Under the pieces are notes generated by a model, which worked only from the letters and a program-made list of their open reading frames with translations, did no database searches and had not been told where the DNA came from. A stretch of 5,310 bases of DNA from Alcaligenaceae bacterium. GTDB lineage: Bacteria > Pseudomonadota > Gammaproteobacteria > Burkholderiales > Burkholderiaceae_B. Positions 4,845 to 5,310 of this stretch are shown here, in pieces (position 1 is the stretch's first letter; each line of letters opens with the position of its first letter). Both the position numbers and the translations under genes were made by a program. The DNA lies in assembly GCA_012512545.1 (NCBI GenBank), contig JAAZDZ010000087.1:1-5310 (forward strand), written 5' to 3'.

Positions 4845-5310
4845 ATGAACGACCTCACTTCGCTTTCCAGAGAACTTCTCGCGCAACTGGAGGGCGCGCC
4901 CATGCAGCAGCTGTCGAAGCAGCTCAACACGGATACGGCGCAAACCTCGTCGGCAGTCAATGCCGCACTGCCATTGCTGTTTTCAGCCTTGGGCCGAAAC
5001 GCTCAGCAAGGCGGCGCAGCTTCCCTGATGCAGGCTTTGCAGCGCGATCATGCGGGCAATGGCGGTGTCGGGCAGCTGTTGAGCGGTCTGCTGGGTGGGG
5101 GCCAAAACGGAAACCGAGATGGCGCCGCCATACTGGGCCATATATTTGGTCAGGGTCAGCAGGCGCGCGTCGAAACGAGTCTGGGGCAGGCGACCGGAAT
5201 CGGCAACCACAGCGGCGATCTATTGAAATTGCTTGCGCCCATTGTGATGTCATTCCTCGCGCAGCGAGTGCAGAGCAATCACCTTGATGCCGATGCATTG
5301 GGCCGTACAC
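4845..5310 (+). CDS. DUF937 (YidB-like) protein, partial at the right edge
   Basis: The first 155 codons are visible without a stop; the 3' end lies beyond the window. The protein begins MNDLTSLSRELLAQLEG and has an Ala/Gln/Gly/Leu-rich, helical, soluble composition with no signal peptide. Typical DUF937 pattern elements are seen: an N-terminal amphipathic helix region (1-50, with AVNAALPLLFSALG at 37-50), a Gly-rich linker (about 71-90), ILGHIFGQGQQ (97-106) and LLKLLAPIVMSFLAQ (126-140). Family members are about 150-250 residues and of unknown function; YidB of E. coli belongs to the same broad group. It is divergent from the exoD-like gene across a 172-bp gap, so the two might share control. 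Two minus-strand open frames opposite it are shadows. Family confidence is good; the role is unknown. Confidence 0.82.
   Translation, partial: MNDLTSLSRELLAQLEGAPMQQLSKQLNTDTAQTSSAVNAALPLLFSALGRNAQQGGAASLMQALQRDHAGNGGVGQLLSGLLGGGQNGNRDGAAILGHIFGQGQQARVETSLGQATGIGNHSGDLLKLLAPIVMSFLAQRVQSNHLDADALGRT

Noticed and set aside
4673..4960. N-terminal extension of the exoD-like frame to a 301-residue protein
   Set aside because: The extra 96 residues are Cys/Ser-rich and do not resemble the family. They cross the divergent promoter region and lie antisense to the start of the DUF937 gene.
4957..5310. Minus-strand open frames at the right edge
   Set aside because: They are antisense to the DUF937 gene, which has a good ribosome binding site and family-like sequence; the minus frames are Arg/Ala/Pro-rich shadows.
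1..5310. CRISPR array, tRNA, rRNA or riboswitch
   Set aside because: I saw no regularly spaced repeats, no cloverleaf-like sequence and no recognisable riboswitch core on either strand.

Overview
The window is an ordinary stretch of chromosome from a moderately GC-rich Gram-negative bacterium. The gene repertoire (an ExoD-family membrane protein, a DUF937 protein, a LysE/RhtB exporter, and a flavin monooxygenase next to a fused AhpD-like protein) and the codon use fit a proteobacterium, probably a betaproteobacterium of the Burkholderiales/Alcaligenaceae type. That placement is inference; no rRNA or species marker is present.

Layout. Positions 4-2649 hold a two-gene minus-strand operon. An FAD/NAD(P)H flavoprotein monooxygenase-like gene (1192-2649) comes first, followed 27 bp later by a two-domain carboxymuconolactone decarboxylase/AhpD-like gene (4-1164) that ends at the left edge. 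Upstream of the operon (2650-2742) is an AT-rich control region with a TATAAT -10 box, two short palindromes, two direct repeats and a hairpin where the Shine-Dalgarno sequence would be expected. Immediately behind it, at about 2743, begins a plus-strand fragment of wrbA (NAD(P)H:quinone oxidoreductase). It lacks its whole N-terminal half and its normal C-terminus. About 310 bp of non-coding or decayed DNA follows, up to 3283. An intact LysE/RhtB-family amino-acid exporter gene lies at 3284-3925 (+). It converges on an exoD-like gene at 4055-4672 (-), with a strong hairpin between the two stop codons. exoD is transcribed divergently from a DUF937 gene that starts at 4845 (+) and runs off the right edge.

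How the genes work together. Only the flavoprotein and AhpD-like genes form a clear functional unit. A flavoprotein that oxygenates a small organic substrate, paired with a protein carrying the complete Glu/CxxC/His AhpD active site, suggests oxidation of a xenobiotic or organosulfur-type compound together with peroxide or thiol-redox handling. From what I know of the family, the AhpD-like protein is a fusion of the two types named after Avi_7170 and Avi_7169. These often sit with luciferase-like monooxygenases and ABC importers, which would lie left of the window. The other genes look like independent single-gene transcription units.

I found no mobile element, CRISPR array, tRNA or rRNA, and no convincing new defence or other multi-gene system. 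The more unusual points are the wrbA remnant abutting a live promoter region, the fused CMD/AhpD protein with only one active domain, and several leader hairpins that overlap or replace ribosome binding sites.
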